Source: Albidovulum sp. bin36 (GTDB taxonomy: Bacteria; Pseudomonadota; Alphaproteobacteria; Rhodobacterales; Rhodobacteraceae). Taken from it: 53,694 nucleotides of DNA. Positions 53,317 through 53,694 of this stretch are shown here, in pieces. The stretch covers positions 1 to 53,694 of the forward strand of contig MPMP01000030.1 of assembly GCA_002238565.1 (NCBI GenBank). The letters are read 5' to 3'. Under the pieces are notes generated by a model. That model saw only the letters and a list, made by a program, of their open reading frames with translations, had not been told where the DNA came from and did no database searches. A program made the position numbers and the translations under genes. The number at the start of each line of letters is the position of its first letter. Position 1 is the first letter of the stretch.

Positions 53317-53653
53317 AATGTATTCCTTCTTGGCCGCAAACGCGCACGCCCAAATTCCCCAAGGCAATTTGCGCAAGCGATGCGAAAATTTAGTTAAGGT
53401 TTTTCTACTCGTCTTTTGGTTCGATGGCAAATTAGCCCGCAAGTCCATATTGAAGCGCTATAGCCGTCCTAAGTCCATGCCATGGACTAAAATTCGAACG
53501 GGAATACGGAGTGAAACTTCCGGAATTTGGTTTTTTCCGATAGTGCCGCTAGAAAAGCCTTCGGGCTAGGTCCCTTGAGAAATCAACACCGCCGATTATT
53601 GCTTGCAGACCACGAGTATGAATTCGAATCCTCGTGCAAAGACTGGAAATTGA
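53317..53653. other. 337-bp gap, no recognised gene
   Basis: Nothing beyond short unsupported frames was seen. It probably carries the promoter of the leftward M48 gene. The sequence is AT-richer than the centre of the window. Confidence 0.3.
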
Positions 53654-53694
53654 ATGGCTGAATTATCGCATGGCAAGGTTGTCGACACGGCGAT
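53654..53694 (+). CDS. Possible start of a gene running out of the window
   Basis: ATG at 53654 opens a frame (MAELSHGKVVDTA) that is open to the window end, with a weak GGAA upstream. Too short to identify. Confidence 0.25.
   Translation, partial: MAELSHGKVVDTA

Noticed and set aside
1-53694. CRISPR array, tRNA, rRNA or riboswitch
   Set aside because: No regularly spaced repeats, cloverleaf-like sequence or known riboswitch consensus was noticed on either strand; without a covariance search this is a visual negative only.

Overview
The window reads as a GC-rich proteobacterial accessory region, most likely alphaproteobacterial. That placement is an inference from gene content (TRAP and dipeptide ABC importers, hydantoinase A/B, IolE-like isomerase, SMP-30 lactonase, FCD-type GntR, GMC oxidoreductase) and from high-GC codon use; no rRNA or tRNA is present to anchor it. 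From about 0.3 to 45.4 kb it is a patchwork of catabolic operons separated by decayed insertion sequences. To the right of about 48.4 kb the composition looks less GC-rich and the genes are of a different kind.

Layout. 0-4.4 kb: a dead AAA/DUF4143 ATPase gene, then nested or abutting IS remnants (IS3-type tail, IS6-type, ISKra4-type). 4.4-10.3 kb: a sugar or polyol operon: sugar isomerase, periplasmic binding protein, Gfo/Idh/MocA dehydrogenase, fused ABC ATPase and permease, ending in a monooxygenase-like gene broken by a transposase fragment. 10.9-19.6 kb: a tightly overlapping dipeptide-type ABC transporter operon with an embedded PIG-L deacetylase, followed by two enolase-superfamily genes and an IS630 remnant. 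20.3-25.4 kb: GMC oxidoreductase, a dead aldehyde dehydrogenase, an SDR, an FCD/GntR regulator and an SMP-30 lactonase. 25.8-28.7 kb: a sphingosine-phosphate-lyase-like PLP enzyme and an aldehyde dehydrogenase. 29.1-33.7 kb: two SDRs, a glutathione transferase and two DMT exporters. 33.98-38.3 kb: a TRAP importer divergent from a LysR gene. 38.6-45.4 kb: hydantoinase A and B, an SDR, an IS630 remnant and two AroM-family proteins. 45.7-47.4 kb: a sugar-nucleotide-type epimerase, another IS630 fragment and a second copy of a roughly 100-bp sequence also present at the window's left edge. 48.4-53.7 kb: C5-cytosine methyltransferase, Rieske oxygenase, HD-domain (PhnZ-like) protein, RidA and an M48 lipoprotein peptidase.

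How the genes may work together (inference). The dipeptide-type importer, PIG-L deacetylase, two enolase-superfamily enzymes, GMC oxidoreductase, SDR and SMP-30 lactonase look like one route for import, deacylation and oxidation/dehydration of an N-acylated sugar-acid-like compound. The same palindromic motif lies in the promoter of the importer and upstream of the SDR/GntR pair 12.7 kb away, suggesting the GntR protein controls both. The TRAP importer, hydantoinase A/B, SDR and paired AroM proteins look like a second route for a cyclic amide or hydantoin-like compound, with the AroM proteins as possible racemases. The Rieske/HD/RidA trio looks like a third, oxidative route. No CRISPR array, phage module or classical defence island was seen.
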